The notes: generated from the sequence alone by a model not told the origin. 64,000 nucleotides of DNA from Terriglobia bacterium (GCA_020073005.1 JAIQFX010000030.1:1-64000), one strand, 5' to 3'; positions 8,189 through 16,924 are shown, counted from the first letter of the stretch. Made by a program: numbers and translations.

Positions 8189-8650
8189 ATGACAAAGACC
8201 ATCGTGCTCGCGTGGATGTTGGTCGCGGCGCTCGCCGGACCGGCGGCGGCGCAGACCGCGGACCAGAAAGCCGTCCAGCAGGCGGTCGAGAGTTTCCTGC
8301 TGCGCCTCGGCGATCACAAGTTCGAGTCGCTCGCTTCGGACTTCACCGAGAAGGCGCTGATCGTCGTCACGCGGCAGCGCGAGCCGCAATGGGTGACGAC
8401 GACGCAGACGGCCGACGAGTGGATCGTCGGCCTCAAGAAGAACACGAGCCCGGTGACGTTCCGCGAGCCGCTGACCAACGTCAAGGTGACGATCGACGAC
8501 GGCCATCTCGCCTTCCTGCGCGCGGACTTCCAGGTGATGCGCGACGGCAAGGCGCAGTCGCACGGCGTCGATCAGTTCACGCTCGTGCGCGACGCCTCGG
8601 GCTGGAAGATCGCCGTCGTCGCGTACACGTCGACGCCGTCGCCGCGGTGA
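8189..8650 (+). CDS. Secreted NTF2-like (SnoaL/DUF4440-type) protein
   Basis: A 153-residue protein with a clear signal peptide cleaved after AAAQ (about residue 22), then one NTF2-like fold: a helical start (QQAVESFLLRLGDHKFESL), and a set of strands ending in HGVDQFTLVRDASGWKIA. This fold is used both in small enzymes and as a binding module, and no catalytic residue can be assigned. The stop codon overlaps the GTG of the next gene, so the two are likely cotranscribed although the next product is cytoplasmic. Confidence 0.75.
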   Translation: MTKTIVLAWMLVAALAGPAAAQTADQKAVQQAVESFLLRLGDHKFESLASDFTEKALIVVTRQREPQWVTTTQTADEWIVGLKKNTSPVTFREPLTNVKVTIDDGHLAFLRADFQVMRDGKAQSHGVDQFTLVRDASGWKIAVVAYTSTPSPR

Positions 8651-9498
8651 GCCTCCGCCTCCTCGCGGTCGACATCGACGGCACGCTCCTCGACAGCCGC
8701 GGCCGTCTGCCGGACGCGCATCGCGACGCGCTCGTCGACGCGTCGTCGGGCGGCCTCGAGGTCGCGCTCGTCACGGGCCGCAGCTTTCACTTCACGCACC
8801 CGATCGCCGAGCTGCTGCCGATCCCGCTGACGCTGATCGTCAACAACGGCGCCCTCGTGAAGAGCCGCGGCGGCGAGACGGTGATGCGGCATCTGCTGGC
8901 GCGCGACGTGGCGCGGCACGTCCTCGCCGCGACGCGCGCGCACGAGGACAGCGTCGCCGTCATGTTCGACCGCCCGATCGGTCACGACTTGCGCCAGATG
9001 ATCTACGAGCGCATGGACTGGTCGCATCCGAACCGCCGCGGGTACTTCGAGAAGAACAAGGCGTTCATCGGCGAATCCGGCGTGCCGCTCGCCGACACGC
9101 TGACCGAAGATCCGATTCAGGTGATGTTCAACGGCGGCGTCGCGCCGATGCGCGCGCTGGTGGCGATGCTGCGGGCCCTGCCGATCGCGGATCGGTTCTC
9201 GGTGGCGGTCACGGAGTACGAGAAACGCGACTTCACGCTGATCGACGTCAACGGCGCCGGCTGCTCGAAAGGATCGACCCTCGCCCGCTGGGCCGCCTCG
9301 CGCGGCCTCGCGCGCGATGAGGTCATGGCCGTCGGCGACAACCTCAACGACGTCGAGATGCTGGACTTCGCCGGCACGGCCGTCGTGATGGGCAACGCGA
9401 CGGACGCGATCAAGGCGCGCGGCTACCGGGTGACGGGAACCAATGACGAGAACGGGCTGGCTGAGGCTGTAAAGTCAACACTGAAAAGTGAACACTGA
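8647..9498 (+). CDS. HAD-superfamily Cof-type phosphatase
   Basis: A 283-residue cytoplasmic hydrolase of the HAD IIB (Cof) group. The nucleophile motif DIDGTLLD is at residues about 8-15, the lysine motif is in CSKGSTL, and the metal-binding motif is GDNLNDVEML. The C2 cap lies between them. Relatives dephosphorylate sugar phosphates or flavin-type cofactors, and specificity cannot be read here. The GTG at 8647 overlaps the preceding stop (GTGA) and lies right before the first motif; longer frames upstream have no support. The last four or so codons (KSEH) are encoded by the downstream repeat. Confidence 0.88.
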   Translation: MSLRLLAVDIDGTLLDSRGRLPDAHRDALVDASSGGLEVALVTGRSFHFTHPIAELLPIPLTLIVNNGALVKSRGGETVMRHLLARDVARHVLAATRAHEDSVAVMFDRPIGHDLRQMIYERMDWSHPNRRGYFEKNKAFIGESGVPLADTLTEDPIQVMFNGGVAPMRALVAMLRALPIADRFSVAVTEYEKRDFTLIDVNGAGCSKGSTLARWAASRGLARDEVMAVGDNLNDVEMLDFAGTAVVMGNATDAIKARGYRVTGTNDENGLAEAVKSTLKSEH

Positions 9499-9558
9499 AA
9501 AGTGAAGCGGGAAAGTGTGCCGTCAGTTTTCTCTTTCAAGTTTTCTCTTTTGAGTTTC
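9474..9558. repeat. Heptamer-type repeat with imperfect inverted half
   Basis: CTGAAAAGTGAA-type words at 9474-9506 run through the end of the HAD gene. An opposite-sense set (TTTTCTCTTT) lies at 9527-9556. The halves could pair as a loose hairpin between the HAD and lactamase-fold genes. Confidence 0.7.
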
Positions 9559-9585
9559 TAATCAACGCGTCCAAGGAGGGTCGTC

Positions 9586-10629
9586 GTGAGGACACATCTC
9601 ATCGGCGTCGCGCTGGCGATCGGTGTCGCGTCGGGGCTGGCCGCTGCGCACGCGAGGGCGCAGTCCCCCAACAGTCGCGTCGACGCGCACGTCGCGGCCG
9701 CAAAGGCCGCCGCGGGGACGGACTTTGCCGGCGTCTTCACCCGGATTTGCACCGAGGCCGTCCCGCCTGCCGCGCCCGCGACGCCCGCTCGAGGGGCCGC
9801 CGCACGCGGTGGCGCACCACGACCCGCCGGACCTCCGCCGCGCGAGTCGTGGCACGCCGACCCGGTGAAGGTCTTCGACAACCTCTACTTCCTCGGCCAG
9901 ACGGAGTACTCGGTGTGGGCCGTGACCACATCCGCCGGCATCATCCTCATCGACGCGATCTTCGATTACTCGGTCGACGATGAGGTGTCGGGCGGATTGC
10001 GGACGCTGGGATTGGATCCGGCGACGATCAAGTACGTCGTCATCAGCCACGGGCATTCCGATCATTCCGGCGGCGCGAAGTTCCTTCAGGATCGCTACAA
10101 CGCGCACGTCCTGCTCACGGCCGCCGACTGGGATCTGCTCGACAAGAGCACGCAGACCAGGCCCAAGCGCGACATGGTCGCGACCGACGGCCAGAAGCTC
10201 ACGCTCGGCGACACGACGCTCACGCTCTACAACACGCCGGGCCACACGATGGGCACGCTCTCGACGCTGATTCCCGTCACCGACCACGGGACGAAGCACG
10301 TCGCCGCGCACTGGGGCGGCACCGCGTTCAACTGGATGGCGAACCGCGCGGCGTACATCACGCCCGAGCGTCCCGCCAGCTTCTGGTTCCAGACGTACAG
10401 CGCGTCGGCGCGGCGCTTCAAGGAGATCACCACGCAGGCCGGCGCCGACGTGCTGATTTCGAATCACACGATCTTCGACGGATCGAAGACGAAAATCCCC
10501 GCGCTCGCCCAGCGCAAGCCCGGCGATCCGCATCCGTACGTGATCGGCGCGCAAGGCGTCCAGCGCTACCTGACGACTGTCGACGAGTGCGCGCAAGCCG
10601 GCCTTGCCAACGTGACTTCGAATCGATGA
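9586..10629 (+). CDS. Secreted metallo-beta-lactamase-fold hydrolase, subclass B3-like
   Basis: A 347-residue protein with a signal peptide (to about residue 25), a Pro/Ala-rich linker (58-85) and a metallo-beta-lactamase domain. The zinc motif H155-x-H157-x-D159-H160 (SHGHSDHSGG) has the order seen in subclass B3. Further ligands are His in NTPGHTMGT and His in SNHTIFDG. The layout therefore resembles B3 beta-lactamases, though many environmental relatives are lactonases or other hydrolases. A strong AAGGAGGG site ends 6 nt before the GTG and supports this start. It stands alone rather than in a clear operon. Confidence 0.85.
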   Translation: MRTHLIGVALAIGVASGLAAAHARAQSPNSRVDAHVAAAKAAAGTDFAGVFTRICTEAVPPAAPATPARGAAARGGAPRPAGPPPRESWHADPVKVFDNLYFLGQTEYSVWAVTTSAGIILIDAIFDYSVDDEVSGGLRTLGLDPATIKYVVISHGHSDHSGGAKFLQDRYNAHVLLTAADWDLLDKSTQTRPKRDMVATDGQKLTLGDTTLTLYNTPGHTMGTLSTLIPVTDHGTKHVAAHWGGTAFNWMANRAAYITPERPASFWFQTYSASARRFKEITTQAGADVLISNHTIFDGSKTKIPALAQRKPGDPHPYVIGAQGVQRYLTTVDECAQAGLANVTSNR

Positions 10630-10654
10630 CCAGATGACTCGATGACCACATTCG

Positions 10655-11509
10655 GTGCCTGATCGCACCCTCGATCGCGTCCTCGGCCTTCGCGATCTGA
10701 TTCTCATCGTCATCGGCACGGTGATCGGCTCCGGCATCTTCCTGGTGCCGGGCGGCGTGGTGCGTCAGGCGAGCGGATTCGCGGGGCCCGCGCTGCTGGT
10801 CTGGGTCATCGGCGGCCTGTCGCTGCTCGGCGCGCTCGCGTACGGAGAGTTCGGCGCGATGAATCCGGCGGCCGGCGGTCTGTACGTGTACCTGCGCGAG
10901 GCGTTCGGACCGCTCACGGCGTTTCTGTACGGCTGGACGTTCTTCCTCGTGATTGCCACCGGCTCCGCGGCCACGCTCGCGGTCGCGTCCGCGTCGTATC
11001 TGCAGCAGTTCGTCACGCTCGGACCGATCGGGCAGAAGGCGGCGGCAGTCGCGCTGCTGGCGACCGTTGCCGCGATCAACATCCGCAGCACGCGGCGCAG
11101 CGCCGACGTCCAGAACTGGAGCACCGCGCTCAAGATCAGCGCGCTGCTGGTCATGAGCGCCGTCCTCGTCGTCTCGCGCCGGAGCGCGCCGGCCGGCGCC
11201 GCGGCGTTCTGGCCCGCGTCGATCACGCCGTCCCTGCTCTCAGGGATGGGCCTCGGGATGATCGGCGTGCTGTGGGCGTACGAAGGCTGGCAGTACGTCA
11301 CGTTCTCGGCGGGCGAGGCCGCGAATCCGCAGCGCACGTTCCCTCGCGCGATCGTCATCGGCACGGCGGCGCTCATCGGAATCTACCTGTTCGCGAACGC
11401 CGGCGCGACACAACCGGGCCGGGCGGCCGTCGGCATCGCCGTCGTGCTCGCCGGCGTCCCGGTCTACTTCATCTGGCGCGGCGCGAGCGCCCGCCACTCT
11501 GAAATCTGA
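10655..11509 (+). pseudogene. APC-family amino-acid permease with internal deletion
   Basis: The 284-residue product starts as a normal APC/LAT-type permease: first membrane helix with GTVIGSGIFLVPGG, then about six further helices as far as IGTAALIGIYLFAN. It then jumps directly to the family's last helix (AVGIAVVLAGVPVYFIW). Full-length members have about 440-480 residues and 12 helices, so about 160-180 residues are missing in frame at about 11395-11415. A transporter lacking helices 8-11 is unlikely to work. The last residues (HSEI) come from the TCTGAAATCT repeat at 11499-11527. The GTG start is 25 bp after the previous gene. Confidence 0.7.
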
Positions 11510-11527
11510 ATTCTTACGTCTGAAATC

Positions 11528-11914
11528 TCACGCCGGCGCGATGTCGGTGCGCGCGAAGTCGTCGCCGGTGAACAGCAGCGAATCGTTCGCGACGTGCGCC
11601 GAGGCGTAGGCCAGGCAGTCGCCGACGTTCAGCGCCGCTTTGTGGTGGCCGCGACCAAAGCGGAGAAACGCCGCGACCGCCGCATGCCACTCCCGCTCGC
11701 CGAACGGAACGACGGTCACGCCCAATTCGTGGAGCAGCGCCTCCACCTCGCCCACCGCGGCGCGCCGCCGCCGTCCGGCGAACACGAGGCTCGTTTCGAC
11801 GAGCGTGGGGGTCCCGATTCGCACCGTCTCGGCGGTGAGAATCCGGTCGATCAAATCCAGATGCCCGGCTTCGGCGAACAGGATGGCGATGAGCGCCGAC
11901 GAGTCGAGCGTCAT
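11528..11914 (-). CDS. vapC: PIN-domain ribonuclease toxin (VapC family)
   Basis: A 128-residue PIN-domain protein. Acidic residues expected to bind Mg2+ are visible: Asp4 in LDSSALIAIL, Glu in PTLVETSL, Asp in NVGDCLAYA and Asp in FTGDDFA. VapC toxins cut RNA, often initiator tRNA or rRNA. The start codon overlaps the stop of the antitoxin gene (ATGA), the usual VapBC arrangement. It ends next to the repeat that also forms the tail of the broken permease on the other strand. Confidence 0.88.
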   Translation of the reverse strand: MTLDSSALIAILFAEAGHLDLIDRILTAETVRIGTPTLVETSLVFAGRRRRAAVGEVEALLHELGVTVVPFGEREWHAAVAAFLRFGRGHHKAALNVGDCLAYASAHVANDSLLFTGDDFARTDIAPA

Positions 11915-12180
11915 ACGCCACCGGGGCCGAACCCGAGGATCTCGTCTTCTTCCTCGCGGGTCAGCCGGCGGCCGCGCTCGCCCTTCGGCAGCGTCGGCCA
12001 CACCTGTTTGTCGAGGAACCGCACGACGCGCGCGCGCCGCTCGCCGGCGGATGGCCCCTTGAGCCGCCGCCGCCGCTCGTCGAGCGCGCGGCGGATCGCC
12101 TCGGTCTTCGACTCGCCAGTCATCCGCGCCAGTTCGGCGGCGAGGCGCTCCACCGCGGCGTTCTTGATGTTCAGAGGCAT
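11911..12180 (-). CDS. vapB: VapB-type antitoxin
   Basis: An 89-residue protein. The N-terminal MPLNIKNAAVERLAAEL and KTEAIRRALDERRRRL segments match the VapB/Rv0623-type ribbon or helix DNA-binding family. The C-terminal half is charged and would wrap around the toxin. The ATG at 12180 starts the conserved domain; longer upstream frames are not supported. An inverted repeat immediately upstream is a likely autoregulatory operator. Confidence 0.85.
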   Translation of the reverse strand: MPLNIKNAAVERLAAELARMTGESKTEAIRRALDERRRRLKGPSAGERRARVVRFLDKQVWPTLPKGERGRRLTREEEDEILGFGPGGV

Positions 12181-12182
12181 GA

Positions 12183-12220
12183 CTACACCATGGTATATCA
12201 GGATCGGTGTAAAGGTGTAG
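12183..12220. promoter_or_regulatory. Candidate VapBC operator
   Basis: CTACACC at 12183-12189 and GGTGTAG at 12214-12220 form a perfect 7-bp inverted repeat with a 24-bp spacer, just upstream of the vapB start. The palindrome ACCATGGT is inside it at 12188-12195. VapB proteins usually bind such sites to repress their own operon. Confidence 0.5.
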
Positions 12221-12322
12221 CAGCCGGCCTTGCCGCCTCCCACCCGCCCCGCCCGCCTCACCAGCCCCACTCGACGCACCGGCCCTCCCCGTCCGTATAG
12301 GTCGAGCCCTTCTCTCCCGACG

Positions 12323-12328
12323 TATCAT
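12323..12328 (+). promoter_or_regulatory. -10 box TATCAT for a leaderless start
   Basis: TATCAT ends 7 nt before the ATG of the ABC exporter at 12336, and there is no Shine-Dalgarno sequence. Confidence 0.55.
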
Positions 12329-12335
12329 TGTCGGA

Positions 12336-14243
12336 ATGGCCCGTATGCCTCACGCTGAACGCACCCCACGCTCGACCACGGCGCTGGCCGCAGCGCCAGC
12401 CGGCAAGACGCCCGGTCCGAAGAAGAAGGCGCTCACGCCCGGCGCGTGGGAAGAAGCGCGCGCGCTCATCTGGGTGCACCGCAAGCGCCTCGCGCTCGGG
12501 TTGTTCCTGATGCTCATCAACCGTCTGTCGGGCCTCGTGCTGCCGTTCACGACGAAGTACCTGGTGGACAATGTGATCTCGAACAAACAGTGGGATCTCC
12601 TGCCGACGCTGGCGTTCGCGGTTGGCGCTGCCACGATCGTCGACGCGGCCACGTCGTTCGCCAACTCGCAGGTGCTCGGCGTCGCCGCGCAGCGCGCGAT
12701 CACCGAGATGCGCAAGGACGTCGAAGCGCACGTCATGCGCCTGCCGATCCGCTACTTCGACTCGACGAAGACCGGCATTCTGATCTCGCGGATCATGAGC
12801 GACGCGGAAGGGATCCGGAATCTCGTCGGCACGGGCCTCGTCCAGCTGACGGGATCGATCCTGACGGCGACGATCGCGACCGGCTTTCTGTTCTATCTGA
12901 ACTGGAAGCTGACGCTCGTCACGCTCTTCATCCTGGCGGTGTTCGGCGGCGGCATGGCGACGGCGTTCAAGCGGCTGCGCCCGCTCTTCCGCGAGCGCGG
13001 TCAGATCAACGCTGAAGTCACCGGCCGGCTCTCCGAATCGCTCGGCGGCGTCCGCATCGTCAAGTCGTATGTCGCCGAGAAACGCGAGGAGCTCGTCTTC
13101 GCCAGGGGCGCCCATCGACTGTTCAGAAACGTGGCGCAATCGCTGACCGGTGTGTCGGCGGTCACGGCGTCTTCGTCGATCGTGATCGGCGCGACCGGCA
13201 TCGCGATGATGGTGATCGGCGGCAACTCGATCAGGAACGGATCGATGACGATCGGCGACCTGTTCCGATACCTGTCGTTCACGGCGCTGATGACGATGCC
13301 CGTCATTCAGCTTGCGTCGATCGGCACGCAGATGTCGGAGGCCTTCGCGGGCCTCGACCGGATCCGCGAGATCAAGAAGATGGCGACCGAGGATCAGGAG
13401 GACGCGTCCAAGGCGGCGCTCCCCCACATCCGCGGCGAAGTGGCGTTCGAGGACGTCGTGTTCGAGTACAACGAGAACACGCCGGTGCTGAAGCACGTGA
13501 CGTTCCGCGCGCCGGCCGGCTCGACGACGGCGCTGGTCGGCTCGAGCGGATCCGGCAAGAGCACGCTGATCAGTCTGGTGATGACGTTCAACCGGCCCAA
13601 GAGCGGACGCGTGCTCGTCGACGGCCACGACCTGACGTCGGTGAAGCTGCGCGACTACCGGTCGCAGCTCGGCGTCGTGCTCCAGGACAATTTCCTGTTC
13701 GACGGCACGATCGCCGAGAACATCGCGTACGGCAACCCGCACGCGTCGCGCGACGAGATCAAGGCCGTCAGCCAGATCGCCCACTGCGACGAGTTCATCG
13801 AGGGCTTCGAGAAACAGTACGACACGATCGTCGGCGAGCGCGGCGTCCGCCTGTCGGGCGGCCAGCGGCAGCGCGTCGCGATCGCGCGCGCGATTCTGGC
13901 GAACCCGCGCGTGCTGATTCTCGACGAAGCGACGTCGAGCCTCGACAGCGAGAGCGAAGCGCTAATTCAGGACGGCCTGAAGGCGCTGCGGCAGGGCCGC
14001 ACGACGTTCGTCATCGCGCACCGTCTGTCGACGATTCGCAGCGCCGATCAGATTCTCGTCCTCGAGCAGGGCGAGATCGTCGAGCAGGGCACGCACGAAG
14101 AGCTGCTCGCGCTGAACGGCCGCTACCGCCAGCTCTACGACAAGCAGTACCGCTTCGAGAAGGATCGCTTCATCAATCCTGGCGAGGACTTCACGCCCGA
14201 GCCGGAGAAGGTGGTCGCGCCAAGAGCAAGCACGGCGCTGTAG
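12336..14243 (+). CDS. ABC exporter, MsbA/multidrug type (fused TMD-NBD)
   Basis: A 635-residue half-transporter that would work as a homodimer in the inner membrane. A six-helix exporter domain covers about residues 60-345, and the ATPase domain about 365-605. The ATPase has Walker A GSSGSGKST, signature LSGGQRQRVAIARA, Walker B VLILDEAT and the H-loop histidine in VIAHRLST. Related proteins export lipid A precursors, other lipids or drugs, and the cargo cannot be decided from sequence. It lies apart from LpxB (63 kb). Codon use and GC match the neighbours. Confidence 0.93.
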   Translation: MARMPHAERTPRSTTALAAAPAGKTPGPKKKALTPGAWEEARALIWVHRKRLALGLFLMLINRLSGLVLPFTTKYLVDNVISNKQWDLLPTLAFAVGAATIVDAATSFANSQVLGVAAQRAITEMRKDVEAHVMRLPIRYFDSTKTGILISRIMSDAEGIRNLVGTGLVQLTGSILTATIATGFLFYLNWKLTLVTLFILAVFGGGMATAFKRLRPLFRERGQINAEVTGRLSESLGGVRIVKSYVAEKREELVFARGAHRLFRNVAQSLTGVSAVTASSSIVIGATGIAMMVIGGNSIRNGSMTIGDLFRYLSFTALMTMPVIQLASIGTQMSEAFAGLDRIREIKKMATEDQEDASKAALPHIRGEVAFEDVVFEYNENTPVLKHVTFRAPAGSTTALVGSSGSGKSTLISLVMTFNRPKSGRVLVDGHDLTSVKLRDYRSQLGVVLQDNFLFDGTIAENIAYGNPHASRDEIKAVSQIAHCDEFIEGFEKQYDTIVGERGVRLSGGQRQRVAIARAILANPRVLILDEATSSLDSESEALIQDGLKALRQGRTTFVIAHRLSTIRSADQILVLEQGEIVEQGTHEELLALNGRYRQLYDKQYRFEKDRFINPGEDFTPEPEKVVAPRASTAL

Positions 14244-14296
14244 TCGTTAGTCGTTGGTCGTTGGTCGTTGGTCGTGGTGTCCGGCTTCAGCCGGAC
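14241..14296. repeat. Heptamer repeat plus REP-like hairpin
   Basis: GTCGTTG words repeat from the ABC exporter stop codon to about 14277. The palindrome GTCCGGCTTCAGCCGGAC follows at 14279-14296 (7-bp stem, TTCA loop) and could act as a terminator. Related palindromes lie at 34654-34671 and 34694-34711. Confidence 0.8.
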
Positions 14297-14310
14297 TACG
14301 GGAGGGCGCG

Positions 14311-14619
14311 ATGCCAGGGGTGCCAGCCGGCGCGATCGCCGAACGACGATTGATCCAGCGGCTGCTCAAAGCTGACGCCGTTCGATCCGACTCGGCCCAG
14401 CCGCTCGAGAATCTGCGATGGGTCCAACAGCGGCGGCTGGAGCGATTGATTGGTCTCGGCGTGATCCGTGAAGCGTCGGCCGGCCGGTACTATCTCTATC
14501 CGCCGGCGCTGGCCGATCGCATGGCGGCGCGCCGCGTGCGCGTCGTGATGGCGCTGCTGGCGGTGATCACGGCGCTGGCCCTCATGACCGGCCTGGCGAC
14601 ATTCAGGACCTGGTGGTGA
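14311..14619 (+). CDS. Small protein with C-terminal membrane anchor, unknown
   Basis: A 102-residue product from the ATG at 14311, preceded by GGGAGGG. The first 75 residues look like a small winged-helix or helical domain (QRRLERLIGLGVIREAS followed by YYLYPPALADRM), and one membrane helix lies near the end (about residues 77-97). It resembles no family I can name with confidence. The upstream in-frame start at 14254 lies inside the repeat and is rejected. It converges with the ABM-domain gene and overlaps it by 17 bp. Confidence 0.65.
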   Translation: MPGVPAGAIAERRLIQRLLKADAVRSDSAQPLENLRWVQQRRLERLIGLGVIREASAGRYYLYPPALADRMAARRVRVVMALLAVITALALMTGLATFRTWW

Positions 14620-14923
14620 CCTCGCCCGGACGCTCGAACGCGTTTGCGCGGATCACTTCGGCGACTTCCAGCTTGTAGTACTGGTACCACTTCTCGCGGC
14701 CGAGGCGCTGCGCCACGCGGTGCCGCACCTGCTCGCGCCAGCCTTTCAGCGTCGCCTCGTCCTGCCACCACACGACGGTCAAGCGCTCGCCGTCTTCAGC
14801 CTTGAACGATTTCACGTCGACGAAGCCCGGCATCGTCCGTGCGAGATCGTCCATCTCCTGCGCCATCTCGGCATAGCCGTCCGGCGCGTCGACCAGTTTC
14901 GATCGGAACAGCACGATGATCAT
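14603..14923 (-). CDS. ABM-domain (antibiotic biosynthesis monooxygenase-like) protein
   Basis: A 106-residue protein with the dimeric ferredoxin-like ABM fold: first strand IIVLFRSKL, a helix with GYAEMAQEMDDLARTMPGF, and the typical TVVWWQDEATLKGWREQ segment. Family members include cofactor-free monooxygenases, heme-degrading enzymes and many uncharacterised stress proteins. It has no heme-binding histidine I can point to. It is compact and cytoplasmic, and stands alone between convergent and divergent neighbours. Confidence 0.82.
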   Translation of the reverse strand: MIIVLFRSKLVDAPDGYAEMAQEMDDLARTMPGFVDVKSFKAEDGERLTVVWWQDEATLKGWREQVRHRVAQRLGREKWYQYYKLEVAEVIRANAFERPGEVTTRS

Positions 14924-14949
14924 GTGTTGATTGTCGCCGACGCGCGCAC

Positions 14950-15309
14950 CTAGTGCCCGCGCCCGACGACGTTGACGGTCTGGCGGACCTGGCCGCGCGA
15001 TTTGCCGTCGGATCCGAACAGCGTCGCGGTCACCTGGTATTCGCCTTCAGGCAGACCTGGAAACTCGACGGTGTTCGTGCGCGCGGCTTTGTCGCCCTCG
15101 AGCTGAATCGTGCTGCTGCGGTAGAAGTCGCCGGAGTCGGCGGTAATCTCGACGGCGCGGTTGTCGGCGTCGCCGTTGATCGTCGCCTGGATCCGGACGA
15201 CGGCCGGCGCGAACGACACCGGCGGCGTCACTTTGATCGTCAGCGGCTCGCTCGCGCCCAGCGACAACGAACCGAACATCAGCACTCCGCAAAGAATCGC
15301 CCGTCTCAT
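14950..15309 (-). CDS. Secreted hypothetical protein, Ig-like
   Basis: A 119-residue protein from the ATG at 15309, with a signal peptide (about 1-19) and a single beta-sandwich-like domain (FAPAVVRIQATINGDADNR, then GLPEGEYQVTATLFG). The pattern resembles a fibronectin/Ig-like domain of an envelope protein. A GGGGG-rich ribosome binding site precedes this start, and upstream extensions of the frame are not supported. Divergent from the M28 peptidase gene, with about 110 bp between them. Function unknown. Confidence 0.7.
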   Translation of the reverse strand: MRRAILCGVLMFGSLSLGASEPLTIKVTPPVSFAPAVVRIQATINGDADNRAVEITADSGDFYRSSTIQLEGDKAARTNTVEFPGLPEGEYQVTATLFGSDGKSRGQVRQTVNVVGRGH

Positions 15310-15421
15310 CGCTGCCCCCTTGCCGGGTCCGCCGGTCTGTAGTGCAAGGGACGGTCCACTCCAGGCACTCGAGAAAATCGGCCCGTGCTTGAGGTACGCT
15401 GTGCAAACCCGGAGGGACCGC

Positions 15422-16825
15422 ATGAGACGGTGTGTCAGATATGCATGGGTGCTGGTGTGCGGCGTTGTCGCGGGAACCACAGTCGGCGCGCAGGCGCCGC
15501 ACGATCGAACGTCGAGCAACCACGCCCCGTGGGTGGATCAATATCGTGATCCGGCCGCCCGCTTGATTGGCGAAGCTGTCGGAAGCACGTTCGCCTGGCA
15601 GCGGCTCGCGGTCCTCACCGATACGATCGGCAACCGTCTGAGCGGCACGCCGCAGCTCGATCGCGCGATCGCATGGGCGGCCGACGAGATGAAGCGCGAC
15701 GGTCTCGAGAACGTCCACACCGAGAAGGCGATGGTCCCGCGCTGGGTGCGCGGCAGCGAGAGCGCGGAGATCGTCGAGCCGGCGCAGCACCAGATCGTCA
15801 TGCTCGGCCTCGGCGACAGCGTCGCGACGCCGCCGGACGGCGTGCAGGCGGACGTCCTCGTCGTGCACAGCTTCGAGGAGTTGGACGCAAAGTCCACCGC
15901 CGTGCGCGGCCGCATCGTCCTGTTCAACGTGACCTACACGAACTACGGCGAGACGGTGCGGTTCCGTTCCGGCGGACCGTCACGCGCGGCGCGCTACGGC
16001 GCCGTCGCGATGCTGATCCGCGCCGTCGGCAATCCCGGCCTCCGCACGCCGCACACCGGCGCGCTGCAGTACGCGACCGACGCGCCGAGGATTCCGGCCG
16101 CGGCGATCTCGACCGAAGACGCCGATCGCCTGCAGCGCATGGCCGACCGCGGATCGAAGGTCGTCGTCCGGCTCAAGATGGAGGCGCACTTCGAAGCGGA
16201 GGCCGAGTCCGCGAACGTCGTCGGCGAGATTCGCGGGCGTGACAAGCCGGACGAGATCGTCGTCGTCAGCGGGCACCTCGACTCGTGGGACGTCGGCGCC
16301 GGCGCGACCGACGATGGCGGCGGGTGCATCGTGACGTGGGAAGCGCTGCGGATCATGAAGAAGCTGAACCTGCGTCCGCGGCGCACGGTGCGCGTCGTGC
16401 TGTGGACGAACGAGGAGAACGGCGGCCGAGGCGGACTCGCGTACCGCGATTCGCATCGCGCCGAGCTCGGCAAGCACGTGCTGATGCTGGAGTCGGACGG
16501 CGGCGTCTTCCGGCCGCTCGGCTTCGGCTTCACCGGCAGCGATCGCGCGCTCGAACGCGTGAAGGCGATCGCGACGCTGCTGTCGGGAATCGCGGCCGAT
16601 CAGATCGTGCCCGGCGGCGGCGGCGCGGACATCGGCCCGAGCGTGCAGGAGGGGCACATGCCCAGCATGTCGCTCGACGTCGACGGCTCGAAGTACTTCC
16701 TGATCCACCACACGCCGGCGGACACGATCGACAAGATCGATCCGGTGGAGATGGCCAAGTGCGCGGCGGCGATCGCAGTGATGGCGTATGTGGTCGCGGA
16801 CATGCCTGAACGGCTGGGACAGTGA
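15422..16825 (+). CDS. Secreted M28 metallopeptidase, carboxypeptidase Q-like
   Basis: A 467-residue zinc peptidase with a signal peptide (about 1-23), a protease-associated insert, and the M28 catalytic core. Two-zinc ligands and catalytic residues are visible: GHLDSWDVGAGATDDGGG supplies His and Asp, WTNEENGG the catalytic and binding Glu, LESDGG an Asp, and HHTPADTID the last His. Carboxypeptidase Q-like enzymes release amino acids from dipeptides and N-blocked substrates. GGAGGGA lies 5 nt before the ATG and decides the start. It is one of three M28 enzymes in the window and probably acts in the periplasm. Confidence 0.9.
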   Translation: MRRCVRYAWVLVCGVVAGTTVGAQAPHDRTSSNHAPWVDQYRDPAARLIGEAVGSTFAWQRLAVLTDTIGNRLSGTPQLDRAIAWAADEMKRDGLENVHTEKAMVPRWVRGSESAEIVEPAQHQIVMLGLGDSVATPPDGVQADVLVVHSFEELDAKSTAVRGRIVLFNVTYTNYGETVRFRSGGPSRAARYGAVAMLIRAVGNPGLRTPHTGALQYATDAPRIPAAAISTEDADRLQRMADRGSKVVVRLKMEAHFEAEAESANVVGEIRGRDKPDEIVVVSGHLDSWDVGAGATDDGGGCIVTWEALRIMKKLNLRPRRTVRVVLWTNEENGGRGGLAYRDSHRAELGKHVLMLESDGGVFRPLGFGFTGSDRALERVKAIATLLSGIAADQIVPGGGGADIGPSVQEGHMPSMSLDVDGSKYFLIHHTPADTIDKIDPVEMAKCAAAIAVMAYVVADMPERLGQ

Positions 16826-16865
16826 TAGTGATTCACATCCCTGCGATCGGGACAGACGTACACGC

Positions 16866-16884
16866 AACCACGGAGGACACGGAG
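16866..16884. repeat. Single copy of a dispersed word (AACCACGGAGGACACGG)
   Basis: The 17 bp at 16866-16882 recur exactly at 40790-40806. Both copies are intergenic. Confidence 0.8.
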
Positions 16885-16924
16885 TTGCGGATGCGGGTAT
16901 CATGGGCGAGGGAGATCTGATCGC

